Of a stretch of 36,593 nt of DNA, positions 23,654-30,759 are shown piece after piece. Where the stretch lies: contig CANOUP010000019.1 in NCBI GenBank assembly GCA_947570625.1, positions 1 to 36,593 of the forward strand, given 5' to 3'. The position numbers were made by a program, and so were the translations under genes. The notes under the pieces were generated by a model, which was not told where the DNA came from, made no database searches, and worked only from the letters and a program-made list of their open reading frames with translations. Within the stretch, counting starts at the first letter, position 1; each line of letters opens with the position of its first letter. This DNA comes from an uncultured Clostridia bacterium (GTDB lineage Bacteria; Bacillota; Clostridia; Christensenellales; Borkfalkiaceae).

Positions 23654-25375
23654 ATGCGTAAGTTGTTAAAATATTTGAAAAATTATAAACTTCAAAGCGT
23701 ATTGGCTCCTTTATTCAAATTGCTGGAAGCAATTTTCGAGCTTACCGTTCCCCTTGTCGTATCCGTAATTATAGATAAGGGAATAGGCGGAGCGGACTGG
23801 CAGTTTGTGACGTATATGTGCCTGATTCTCGTCGGACTGGGTGTTGTTGGGCTTATAAGCGCGGTTTCCGCGCAGTACTTTGCTGCGAAGGCGGCGGTAG
23901 GGTTTTCCAAACAGCTCAGGCACGATTTATTCTGTAAAATGCAATCGCTTTCGTATTCGGATATAGACGGACTCGGAACGTCGAAAATGATTACGCGTAT
24001 GACAAGCGACGTAAATCAGATTCAATCGGGCGTAAACCTTGTTTTAAGGTTGTTTATGCGTTCTCCGTTTATTGTATTCGGCGCTATGATTATGGCGTTT
24101 TTGATAAATGTAACGGCGGGCGGTGTTTTCGCAATAGCCATTGCGGTGCTTTGCGTAATTGTATTCAGCATTATGCTTATCAGTATCCCGCTTTATAAAA
24201 ACGTACAGGGAAAACTTGATAAAGTTACAACGTCGACAAGGGAAACGCTTACAGGCGTCAGGGTCATCCGCGCGTTCTGTAAGGAAGACGACGAAATCGA
24301 TATTTATAACAGACGCAACACCGAACTCACTAAATCACAGAAATTCGTAGGCAAAATTTCTGCGCTTATGAATCCGCTGACTTATGCAGTAATAAACGCT
24401 TCTATTATCTGGCTTCTTTATATCGGAGCTTTGAAAGTGGACGGCGGGGTGCTTTCTCAGGGCAACGTCGTTGCGCTCTATAACTATATGAGCCAGATTC
24501 TTATCGAGCTTATCAAGCTTGCCAATCTGATTATTACCGTCACGAAATCTTTTGCGTGCGCAGGGCGTGTAAACGAGATTCTTGAAATGAAAAGTTCCGC
24601 GGTCGAAGCCATGGCGGGCGTAATGAAAGAGAATATGCCTTACATCAGCTTTAACAACGTATGCGTAAACTATGCCGGCGGAAGTATGGACGCTCTCAGC
24701 GATATTTCTTTTACGGTAGATAAAGGTCAGACAGTCGGAATAATCGGCGGTACGGGAGCGGGCAAAACGACGCTCGTCAATATGATACCGCATTTCTATG
24801 AACCCAGGCAAGGTGAGGTCCTGATAAAGGGGATTAACGTAAAGAATATCGGCGATACGGAACTAAGGGACCGTTGCGGTATTGTTCCGCAAAAAGCTGT
24901 GCTTTTTAAAGGAACTATTCGCGAAAATATGCAGTGGGGCAAAACTGACGCTTCCGACTCCGAAATTATGGATGCAATAAACTCGGCTCAGGCTTCCGAT
25001 GTGGTTTTGTCAAAACAGGACGGTCTTGACGAAATTGTCGAGCAGGGCGGTAAGAATTTTTCGGGAGGGCAGAGGCAAAGACTTACTATTGCGAGAGCGC
25101 TTGTCAAGAAGCCTGAAATACTTATCCTCGACGACAGCGCATCGGCGCTGGACTATGCGACGGACGCAAATTTGCGAAAGTCGTTAAAACAGCTCGATTA
25201 TAATCCTACCGTTTTTATAGTTTCTCAGAGAACGTCGTCAATAAGGCACGCGGATAAGATTATTGTGCTTGACAGCGGTAAAATGGTCGGTTGCGGAACA
25301 CACGAACAGCTTCTCGATACCTGCGAAATATATAGAGAAATTCATTATTCCCAGTTTCAGAAGGAGGGCGCCTGA
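23654..25375 (+). CDS. Heterodimeric ABC exporter, subunit with degenerate ATP site
   Basis: 573 aa, six membrane helices and one nucleotide-binding domain. Walker A is GGTGAGKTT (~364-372), signature FSGGQRQR. The Walker B reads LILDDSASALD, with Asp in place of the catalytic Glu, and the H-loop His is replaced by Gln (IVSQRTSSI). These changes are known in the non-catalytic subunit of heterodimeric exporters (TM287-like). ATG at 23654 is chosen over the upstream TTG because the N-terminus MRKLLKYLKN then matches the family. It is paired with the next gene, two bases downstream. The substrate is unknown; drug or lipid export is common. Confidence 0.9.
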   Translation: MRKLLKYLKNYKLQSVLAPLFKLLEAIFELTVPLVVSVIIDKGIGGADWQFVTYMCLILVGLGVVGLISAVSAQYFAAKAAVGFSKQLRHDLFCKMQSLSYSDIDGLGTSKMITRMTSDVNQIQSGVNLVLRLFMRSPFIVFGAMIMAFLINVTAGGVFAIAIAVLCVIVFSIMLISIPLYKNVQGKLDKVTTSTRETLTGVRVIRAFCKEDDEIDIYNRRNTELTKSQKFVGKISALMNPLTYAVINASIIWLLYIGALKVDGGVLSQGNVVALYNYMSQILIELIKLANLIITVTKSFACAGRVNEILEMKSSAVEAMAGVMKENMPYISFNNVCVNYAGGSMDALSDISFTVDKGQTVGIIGGTGAGKTTLVNMIPHFYEPRQGEVLIKGINVKNIGDTELRDRCGIVPQKAVLFKGTIRENMQWGKTDASDSEIMDAINSAQASDVVLSKQDGLDEIVEQGGKNFSGGQRQRLTIARALVKKPEILILDDSASALDYATDANLRKSLKQLDYNPTVFIVSQRTSSIRHADKIIVLDSGKMVGCGTHEQLLDTCEIYREIHYSQFQKEGA

Positions 25376-25377
25376 TT

Positions 25378-27150
25378 ATGAAAAGTGCAAAGTCGGGCGT
25401 TTTGAAACGCGTACTTAAACAGTTGAAAGGTTACAGGTTGTGGCTTACGGCAACAATTTTCTGTGCGCTTATCGCGGTTGCTGGAACGTTGGCGGTTCCC
25501 GTATTTTTCGGTGAGATTATCAACCTTATAGTCTGTGAGGGTAATGTAAATTTCGGAAGTTTGCTTTCCGGACATATCTATACAAAATTTTTGCTGATTG
25601 CCGGCTGTATAGCGCTCACCTCCATAGCGCAATGGCTGATGAACGTAATCAATAACCATATTACTTATAACGTAATAAAGGACGTAAGAGAAGAAGCTTT
25701 CGCAAATATCCAGAGATTACCTTTAAAATATATCGATTCTCATTCATACGGCGATATTGTCAGCAGAAACATTGCCGACGTGGACCAGTTCGCCGACGGT
25801 TTGTTGATGGGATTCACTCAGTTGTTTACGGGAGTACTGACGATTATAGGAACGCTCGTAATGATGCTTGTAATCAACTGGGCAATAGCCCTCGTTGTTG
25901 TCGTCATAACCCCGTTGTCGCTGTTTGTAGCAAAGTTTATTGCTTCCAGAACGTATTCCCTGTTTAAAAAGACTTCCGAGATAAGGGGAGAACAAACGGG
26001 ATTCATCGACGAAATGATTGGCAACATAAAAGTAGTGCAGGCATTCAACCGCGAAGATGAAAATATCGAGAAGTTTGACGATATCAACGAACGGCTTACA
26101 AAAGCTTCGCTTAAATCGATTTTTTATTCGTCGCTTACAAATCCCAGTACGAGGTTTGTAAACTCAATCGTCTATGCTTCGGTGGCGTTAACAGGCGCTT
26201 TAATGCTTATTTTTCAAACGCCTCTGCCTATAATATTCAACGTAGGACTTTTAACCAGTCTTTTGTCGTATGCCAACCAGTATACAAAGCCGTTTAATGA
26301 AATTTCGGGAGTTATAACCGAGTTGCAGAACGCCGTTGCCTGCGCAGGAAGAATTTACGAACTTATCGACGAAAAGCCTCAGACACCCGATGCGGAAGAT
26401 GCGAAAGTACTGTCGTCGGTCAACGGCGACGTTGAGTTTGAAAACGTCTGCTTTTCTTATACGGATGACAGGAAGTTAATTGAAAATCTCAACGTAAAAG
26501 CAAAGAGCGGTCAGCGTATTGCGATTGTCGGTCCGACAGGCTGCGGGAAAACCACATTGATTAATTTGCTGATGAGATTTTATGAACCGAACAGCGGTTT
26601 AATAAGCGTAGACGGCAATAATATAAAAGATATAACAAGAAAATCGCTAAGACAAAATTACGGCATGGTGCTTCAGGACACCTGGCTGAAAAGCGGTACA
26701 ATAAGGGACAATATTAAGATAGGAAAACCCGAGGCTACCGAAGAAGAAATTATTTCAGCTTCAAAATCCGCGCACGCACACAATTTCATTATGCAGTTGT
26801 CTGACGGGTATGATACGGTTATAACCGAGGACGGAGGTAATCTGTCGCAAGGTCAAAAACAGTTATTGTGTATTACGCGAATTATGCTTTGTCTGCCTCC
26901 GATGCTTATTCTTGACGAAGCGACTTCGTCGATAGACACCCGCACAGAGCAGAGGATACAGAGAGCTTTTGCCAAATTGATGAACGGCAGGACAAGCTTT
27001 ATTATTGCGCACAGACTTTCCACGATTAAAGAAGCCGACCTTATTATAGTTATGGAAAACGGGCATATTGTGGAGCATGGCACTCACGACAGTCTGTTGC
27101 AGGCAGGCGGATTTTACAGTAAACTATATAATAGCCAATTTGCTATTTAA
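25378..27150 (+). CDS. Heterodimeric ABC exporter, catalytic subunit
   Basis: 590 aa, six helices and a canonical ATPase domain: Walker A GPTGCGKTTL, Walker B LILDEATSSID with catalytic Glu, and switch His in IAHRLSTI. Its signature is LSQGQ rather than LSGGQ, so the active site is formed by this Walker A/B with the normal signature of the first subunit. That asymmetry matches heterodimeric exporters. The ribosome site is AGGAGG in the end of the first gene. Cotranscribed with the ABC-F gene that follows after 20 bases. Confidence 0.92.
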   Translation: MKSAKSGVLKRVLKQLKGYRLWLTATIFCALIAVAGTLAVPVFFGEIINLIVCEGNVNFGSLLSGHIYTKFLLIAGCIALTSIAQWLMNVINNHITYNVIKDVREEAFANIQRLPLKYIDSHSYGDIVSRNIADVDQFADGLLMGFTQLFTGVLTIIGTLVMMLVINWAIALVVVVITPLSLFVAKFIASRTYSLFKKTSEIRGEQTGFIDEMIGNIKVVQAFNREDENIEKFDDINERLTKASLKSIFYSSLTNPSTRFVNSIVYASVALTGALMLIFQTPLPIIFNVGLLTSLLSYANQYTKPFNEISGVITELQNAVACAGRIYELIDEKPQTPDAEDAKVLSSVNGDVEFENVCFSYTDDRKLIENLNVKAKSGQRIAIVGPTGCGKTTLINLLMRFYEPNSGLISVDGNNIKDITRKSLRQNYGMVLQDTWLKSGTIRDNIKIGKPEATEEEIISASKSAHAHNFIMQLSDGYDTVITEDGGNLSQGQKQLLCITRIMLCLPPMLILDEATSSIDTRTEQRIQRAFAKLMNGRTSFIIAHRLSTIKEADLIIVMENGHIVEHGTHDSLLQAGGFYSKLYNSQFAI

Positions 27151-27170
27151 TAAATTATCACGGAGAAATT

Positions 27171-28748
27171 ATGTTACAGGTAAACAACGTATCACTTCAA
27201 TACGGCAGCAAAAAACTTTTCGAAGACGTGAATCTGAAATTCACAAAGGGAAACTGTTACGGAATAATCGGCGCCAACGGCGCAGGTAAATCTACATTTT
27301 TAAAAGTTTTAAGCGGAGAGGTAGAACCTAACAAGGGCGATATAACTCTCGATAAAACCGAAAGAATGTCAGTCCTTCAACAGAACCAGAACGCGTTTGA
27401 CCACGTCAACGTTCTCAGGGCTGTAATGCTTGGTCATAAACGCCTGGTAGATATCATGGACGAGAAAGACGCGTTGTATGCAAAATCCGATTTTTCGGAA
27501 GAGGACGGCGTACGTGCGAGCGAGCTTGAAAGCGAGTTCGCCGAGTTAGGTGGCTGGGAAGCGGAGTACGAAGCGCAAACTCTTTTAAACGCACTCGATA
27601 TTACCGAAGACTATCATTATTTACAGATGGCGGAACTTGACGCAAAGCATAAGGTTAAAGTCCTTTTAGCGCAGGCATTATTCGGTAATCCCGACGTACT
27701 TCTTCTTGACGAGCCAACGAATAACCTCGATATTAAAACGGTGAGGTGGCTTGAAAATTATCTTCTCAACTTCGAAAACACAATAATCATTGTTTCGCAT
27801 AACAGGCATTTCTTAAATAAGGTATGCACGCATATCTGCGACGTCGATTACGGAAAAATCAATATGATGCTCGGCAACTATGATTTCTGGTATGAAACGA
27901 GCCAGCTTTTGGCGCGTCAGCAAAAGGATCAGAACAAAAAGAACGAACAGCGGGCAAAGGAACTTCAAGAGTTTATTGCAAGATTTGCGGCAAACGCTTC
28001 GAAATCTCGTCAGGCAACGTCGAGAAAGAAAGAGCTTGAAAAGCTTACCATTTCAGACTTTAAACCTTCATTGCGCAAATACCCTTATATAGATTTTAAA
28101 TACGAGAAAGATATTGGCAACGACATTCTTATCGTAGAAGGTCTTACTAAGAAAGGCTATTTCGAAAATATAAGCTTTACCGTACAAAAAGACGAAAAAA
28201 TAGGTATTGTCAGCGATAAGAGCACTACGGTTTCAATGCTTTATGACGTGCTTGTCGGCAAGGTTCAGCCCGATTCGGGTACGGTTAAGTGGGGTAAGAC
28301 GATAACGACGTCCTATTTCCCCGAAAATAATAACGAATATTTTCAGGGTTGCGAGTATTCTCTCGTCGAATGGCTGAGCCAATTTTCCAAAGACCATTAT
28401 GAAGAGTATTTACGCGGGTGGCTCGGAAGAATGCTGTTCTCGGGCGAAGAAGCGTTAAAGCAGGCAAAAGTTTTAAGCGGAGGAGAAAAGGTACGCTGTA
28501 TGCTTGCAAAAATGATGCTTGAAGGCAGTAATTTCCTTATTTTTGACGAACCTACGAACCACCTTGACCTTGAATCAATCACTGCGTTGAACAACGGTAT
28601 GAAAAATTTCAAGGGCTGTATGCTGTTCACTTCGCATGACCAGGAGCTTATGAACACCGTCGCAAACAGAATAATAGAGATTAACGGCACTAAGAAGTTT
28701 GATAAAAACGTAAATTACGACGAATACATTGACATAGTTACGCAGTAA
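27171..28748 (+). CDS. ABC-F ATPase (YbiT-like) with degenerate second ATP site
   Basis: 525 aa, two ATPase domains joined by a linker, no membrane helices; ABC-F proteins act on the ribosome. Domain 1 has Walker A GANGAGKST and Walker B LLLDEPTNNLD; its signature is altered (ELDAKHKVKVLLA), as is usual in YbiT-like proteins. Domain 2 keeps LSGGEKVR and Walker B FDEPTNHLD. Its Walker A position reads GIVSDKSTTVSML, without the GKS/T lysine arrangement, so ATP binding there is doubtful. The linker is KR/QAT-rich. It shares the operon with the exporter above; antibiotic resistance is not supported by sequence alone. Confidence 0.9.
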   Translation: MLQVNNVSLQYGSKKLFEDVNLKFTKGNCYGIIGANGAGKSTFLKVLSGEVEPNKGDITLDKTERMSVLQQNQNAFDHVNVLRAVMLGHKRLVDIMDEKDALYAKSDFSEEDGVRASELESEFAELGGWEAEYEAQTLLNALDITEDYHYLQMAELDAKHKVKVLLAQALFGNPDVLLLDEPTNNLDIKTVRWLENYLLNFENTIIIVSHNRHFLNKVCTHICDVDYGKINMMLGNYDFWYETSQLLARQQKDQNKKNEQRAKELQEFIARFAANASKSRQATSRKKELEKLTISDFKPSLRKYPYIDFKYEKDIGNDILIVEGLTKKGYFENISFTVQKDEKIGIVSDKSTTVSMLYDVLVGKVQPDSGTVKWGKTITTSYFPENNNEYFQGCEYSLVEWLSQFSKDHYEEYLRGWLGRMLFSGEEALKQAKVLSGGEKVRCMLAKMMLEGSNFLIFDEPTNHLDLESITALNNGMKNFKGCMLFTSHDQELMNTVANRIIEINGTKKFDKNVNYDEYIDIVTQ

Positions 28749-28751
28749 AAT

Positions 28752-28769
28752 TAATTTTGTACAAAATTA
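28752..28769. promoter_or_regulatory. 18-bp perfect palindrome upstream of spo0A
   Basis: TAATTTTGTACAAAATTA, perfectly symmetric. Its core TTTGTACAAA recurs at 28809, 53 bases centre to centre. Likely a regulator site. Confidence 0.65.
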
Positions 28770-28776
28770 TGCAAAA

Positions 28777-28785
28777 TTCGACAAA
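28777..28785 (-). promoter_or_regulatory. Spo0A binding site (0A box)
   Basis: Reads TTTGTCGAA on the minus strand, a perfect match to the Bacillus 0A-box consensus. It lies ~75-80 bases before the predicted spo0A start, suggesting autoregulation. Confidence 0.7.
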
Positions 28786-28808
28786 TATTTCATAAAAATT
28801 TTTGAATA

Positions 28809-28818
28809 TTTGTACAAA
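28809..28818. promoter_or_regulatory. 10-bp palindrome, second copy
   Basis: TTTGTACAAA, the same core as at 28752-28769. It ends six bases before the spo0A -35. Confidence 0.55.
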
Positions 28819-28824
28819 AATCGC

Positions 28825-28853
28825 TTTACATTTGTTTTTTTGTGGTTTATAAT
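28825..28853 (+). promoter_or_regulatory. spo0A promoter
   Basis: TTTACA, 17-bp spacer, TATAAT, of the housekeeping type. The predicted start near 28860 precedes an ACGGAGC ribosome site. Confidence 0.8.
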
Positions 28854-28884
28854 GTGTTTACAAAATTTACGGAGCACATTGATT

Positions 28885-29649
28885 ATGAAATCTATTGCAA
28901 TTTTTCAAAGAAGCGATGAATTCTTAGGCGAACTGAAAAATTATTTTGAAAAAGCCACAGAATTCAAGGTATGCGCATCAACCACAAACGGCAACGACGC
29001 CATCGAAGCGCTAAAATCCGTGAAACCGGATATTGCGATTATCGACCCTTCGCTGAAAGGGATTGACGGGATCAGCTTGCTTGATTTGATTAAAAAGGTA
29101 AATCCCGAGTGTTATTCGTTTATGGTTTCGGAGTTTGACAATGATAAAATCGTAAACGCATCCATTAAACACGGCGCCATTTACTATTTTATCAAACCGA
29201 TAACACCGCAGGCGATTGCCGAAAGAATTTTCGACATAATTGCCGACAAAGCTATCGAGCAAAAGTTTATGACAGACTTGAAGGAAAGACCTAAATCGCC
29301 GACGCTTGACGAACAAATCAGCAATATATTTATTACGATAGGAATCCCTCCGCACATAAAAGGTTATGTCTACTTGCGTGAAAGCATTAAAATGGCAATC
29401 GAAAGACCGGCCATTATAAATAAAGTAACCAAAGAACTTTATCCCAAAGTCGCTTTAAAACATTCCACTACCGCAAGCAAAGTTGAACGCGCAATAAGAC
29501 ATGCAATCGAAGTAGCCTGGAACAGGGGTAGAACGGACGCGATAAGCGCGGTATTCGGGGCGCGTGTTTACATAGGCAACGAGCGGCCGACAAACAGCGA
29601 ATTTATAGCGCTTGTTGCAGATAAACTCATTTTAGAAAATTTCCTTTAA
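28885..29649 (+). CDS. spo0A: Sporulation master regulator Spo0A, atypical receiver
   Basis: 254 aa from the ATG at 28885. The C-terminal DNA-binding domain (~145-254) is a strong Spo0A match: PHIKGYVYLRESIKMAIE, VTKELYPKVALKHSTTASKV, ERAIRHAIEVAWNRG and ERPTNSEFIALVADKLILE. The N-terminal receiver has a phospho-acceptor D54 (IIDPSLKGIDG), S82 and K104 (FIKP). The acidic pair that binds Mg (D10-D11 in Bacillus) is replaced by F7-Q8 (AIFQRSDEF). Phosphorylation may thus be weakened or replaced by another input. Upstream TTG-type extension of the frame is rejected. Confidence 0.95.
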   Translation: MKSIAIFQRSDEFLGELKNYFEKATEFKVCASTTNGNDAIEALKSVKPDIAIIDPSLKGIDGISLLDLIKKVNPECYSFMVSEFDNDKIVNASIKHGAIYYFIKPITPQAIAERIFDIIADKAIEQKFMTDLKERPKSPTLDEQISNIFITIGIPPHIKGYVYLRESIKMAIERPAIINKVTKELYPKVALKHSTTASKVERAIRHAIEVAWNRGRTDAISAVFGARVYIGNERPTNSEFIALVADKLILENFL

Positions 29650-29670
29650 TTAAGTTGTTATCCTCAAAAG

Positions 29671-29706
29671 TATAGCCCGTCGGTTAATTTAAACTGACGG
29701 GCTATA
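29671..29706 (+). terminator. Hairpin after spo0A, probable terminator
   Basis: TATAGCCCGTC/GACGGGCTATA, 11-bp stem, extendable. There is no clean T-run after it, so termination is likely but not certain. Confidence 0.55.
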
Positions 29707-29730
29707 CTATACATTTTATATTAAAATTGC

Positions 29731-29759
29731 TTGATTTTTTTCTTGCTATATAATATAAT
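29731..29759 (+). promoter_or_regulatory. Promoter of tRNA-Leu(CAA)
   Basis: TTGATT, 17-bp spacer, TATAAT, 13 bases before the tRNA. Confidence 0.8.
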
Positions 29760-29772
29760 AACAAAGTCGAAT

Positions 29773-29859
29773 GCCGCTGTGGTGGAATTGGCAGACGCGC
29801 TGGACTCAAAATCCAGTGGTAGCGATACCGTGTCGGTTCGACCCCGACCAGCGGCACCA
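29773..29859 (+). tRNA. tRNA-Leu(CAA)
   Basis: 87-nt class II tRNA with encoded CCA. The acceptor GCCGCTG/CAGCGGC pairs fully. Anticodon stem CTGGA/TCCAG, loop CTCAAAA, anticodon CAA, reading UUG. The fossil recombinase tail begins directly after its CCA. Confidence 0.96.
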
Positions 29860-29956
29860 TAAAAGGGCTATACGAATACCCGGAAAAAGAAACCGAATAT
29901 TCGGTTTCTTTTTCTTTTGCACTGTTTTCATCCGCGCCGCCGTTATTGTCGGGGTA
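29860..29956 (-). pseudogene. Fossil C-terminal tail of a serine recombinase
   Basis: On the minus strand this reads AYPDNNGGADENSAKEKETE then YSVSFSGYSYSPFMV and runs into the tRNA antisense. It matches the tail of the recombinase at 3-1301 (PDGNGGEDENGAKEKETE, then NSVS and SYTPVMV) and is ~80-85% identical in DNA over ~100 bases. Nothing recombinase-like continues beyond 29956. It is probably a scar left after an element excised or decayed, or a shared tRNA-flank module. Confidence 0.8.
29884..29913 (+). terminator. Terminator of tRNA-Leu(CAA), inside the fossil tail
   Basis: 14-bp perfect stem AAAAAGAAACCGAA/TTCGGTTTCTTTTT, then CTTTTG. It is the counterpart of the hairpin at 1196-1223. 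Confidence 0.82.
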
Positions 29957-30081
29957 AGCAGAGGCGGTATTCACGCATTTGGTTTTAGTCAAATAGTCTG
30001 TTAAATAGCAACTGACAGTTGCTTTATTTTTAATTACGTTTGTGATATAATGAAAACGCAAATAAATGAGAGGTTAAACAA

Positions 30082-30528
30082 ATGAAAACTAAGAATATCA
30101 TTTTTGAACTTCGTTCAAAAAAAGGATTTTCACAAGATGAACTTGCTGAAAAAGTTTTTGTAACCCGTCAAGCTGTTTCACGCTGGGAAAATGGTGAAAC
30201 TGTACCTAATACGGAAACATTAAAATTATTGTCAAAAGTTTTTGATGTATCAATAAATACACTTTTGGGTTCACCGCGACAACTAATTTGTCAATGTTGC
30301 GGTATGCCGCTTGACGATACAACTATGAGCAAAGAAACGGACGGGTCTTTTAATGAGGAATATTGTAAATGGTGTTATGCTGACGGAAAATTTGTTTATA
30401 AAAATTTGGACGAATTGATTGATTTTTGTGCGGAACATATGGCAAATGAAAATTTTACTCCGCAAGAAGTGCGTGAATATTTGAGAATGCAACTTTCTAA
30501 TTTAAAATATTGGAAAAATAAAAAATGA
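30082..30528 (+). CDS. XRE-type regulator with C-terminal zinc ribbon
   Basis: 148 aa. Residues ~5-60 form a Cro/C1 helix-turn-helix (FSQDELAEKVFVTRQAVSRW ... PNTETLKLLSKVFDVSINTL). A zinc-ribbon domain follows (CQCCGMPL ... EEYCKWCYADG) with CCxxx...CxxC cysteines, the style of the putative zinc ribbon proteins found in many Firmicutes. It is probably a DNA-binding regulator that senses metal or redox. An extended -10 TATAAT lies at 30046. The sequence is AT-rich against its neighbours and sits just beyond the recombinase scar, so it may have arrived with the lost element. Confidence 0.88.
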   Translation: MKTKNIIFELRSKKGFSQDELAEKVFVTRQAVSRWENGETVPNTETLKLLSKVFDVSINTLLGSPRQLICQCCGMPLDDTTMSKETDGSFNEEYCKWCYADGKFVYKNLDELIDFCAEHMANENFTPQEVREYLRMQLSNLKYWKNKK

Positions 30529-30594
30529 AGATATAAAGAACAACCTGTTTTTAAAAATTGAAAACGGTTTTTTAATGCAGGTTAAAACTACAAA

Positions 30595-30678
30595 TATCAA
30601 TAAAGAGAGCTATTGCGACAAGCCGGTGCACCGAAATACTGGCAACCTTTTTAGGTTGTCCGTATTTTCATTTTGATA
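30595..30678 (+). ncRNA. Structured RNA candidate, SAM-I/IV-like outline
   Basis: Closed by TATCAA/TTGATA, then AGAGAGC, GCGACAAGCC, a CGGTGCACCG palindrome and GGCAACC pairing with AGGTTGTC across a T-run. The order of AGAG, CAAGCC, GGCAACC and a closing GATAAG recalls the SAM-I/SAM-IV riboswitch superfamily. The P4 part is missing. The gene behind it is polA, which is not a usual SAM target, so this may be a decayed or misplaced switch, or another RNA. Confidence 0.35.
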
Positions 30679-30759
30679 AGCAGTAACAATTTATAAAAGA
30701 CTTAACAGACTGCCGTCAAAAAATTGCATTTATCGGAAGGAAGTGTTAAAATTCTGTAT

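Noticed and set aside
30724-30759. Upstream TTG start for polA
   Set aside because: It adds 12 residues not matching the family and lacks a ribosome site; ATG at 30760 gives the normal N-terminus.
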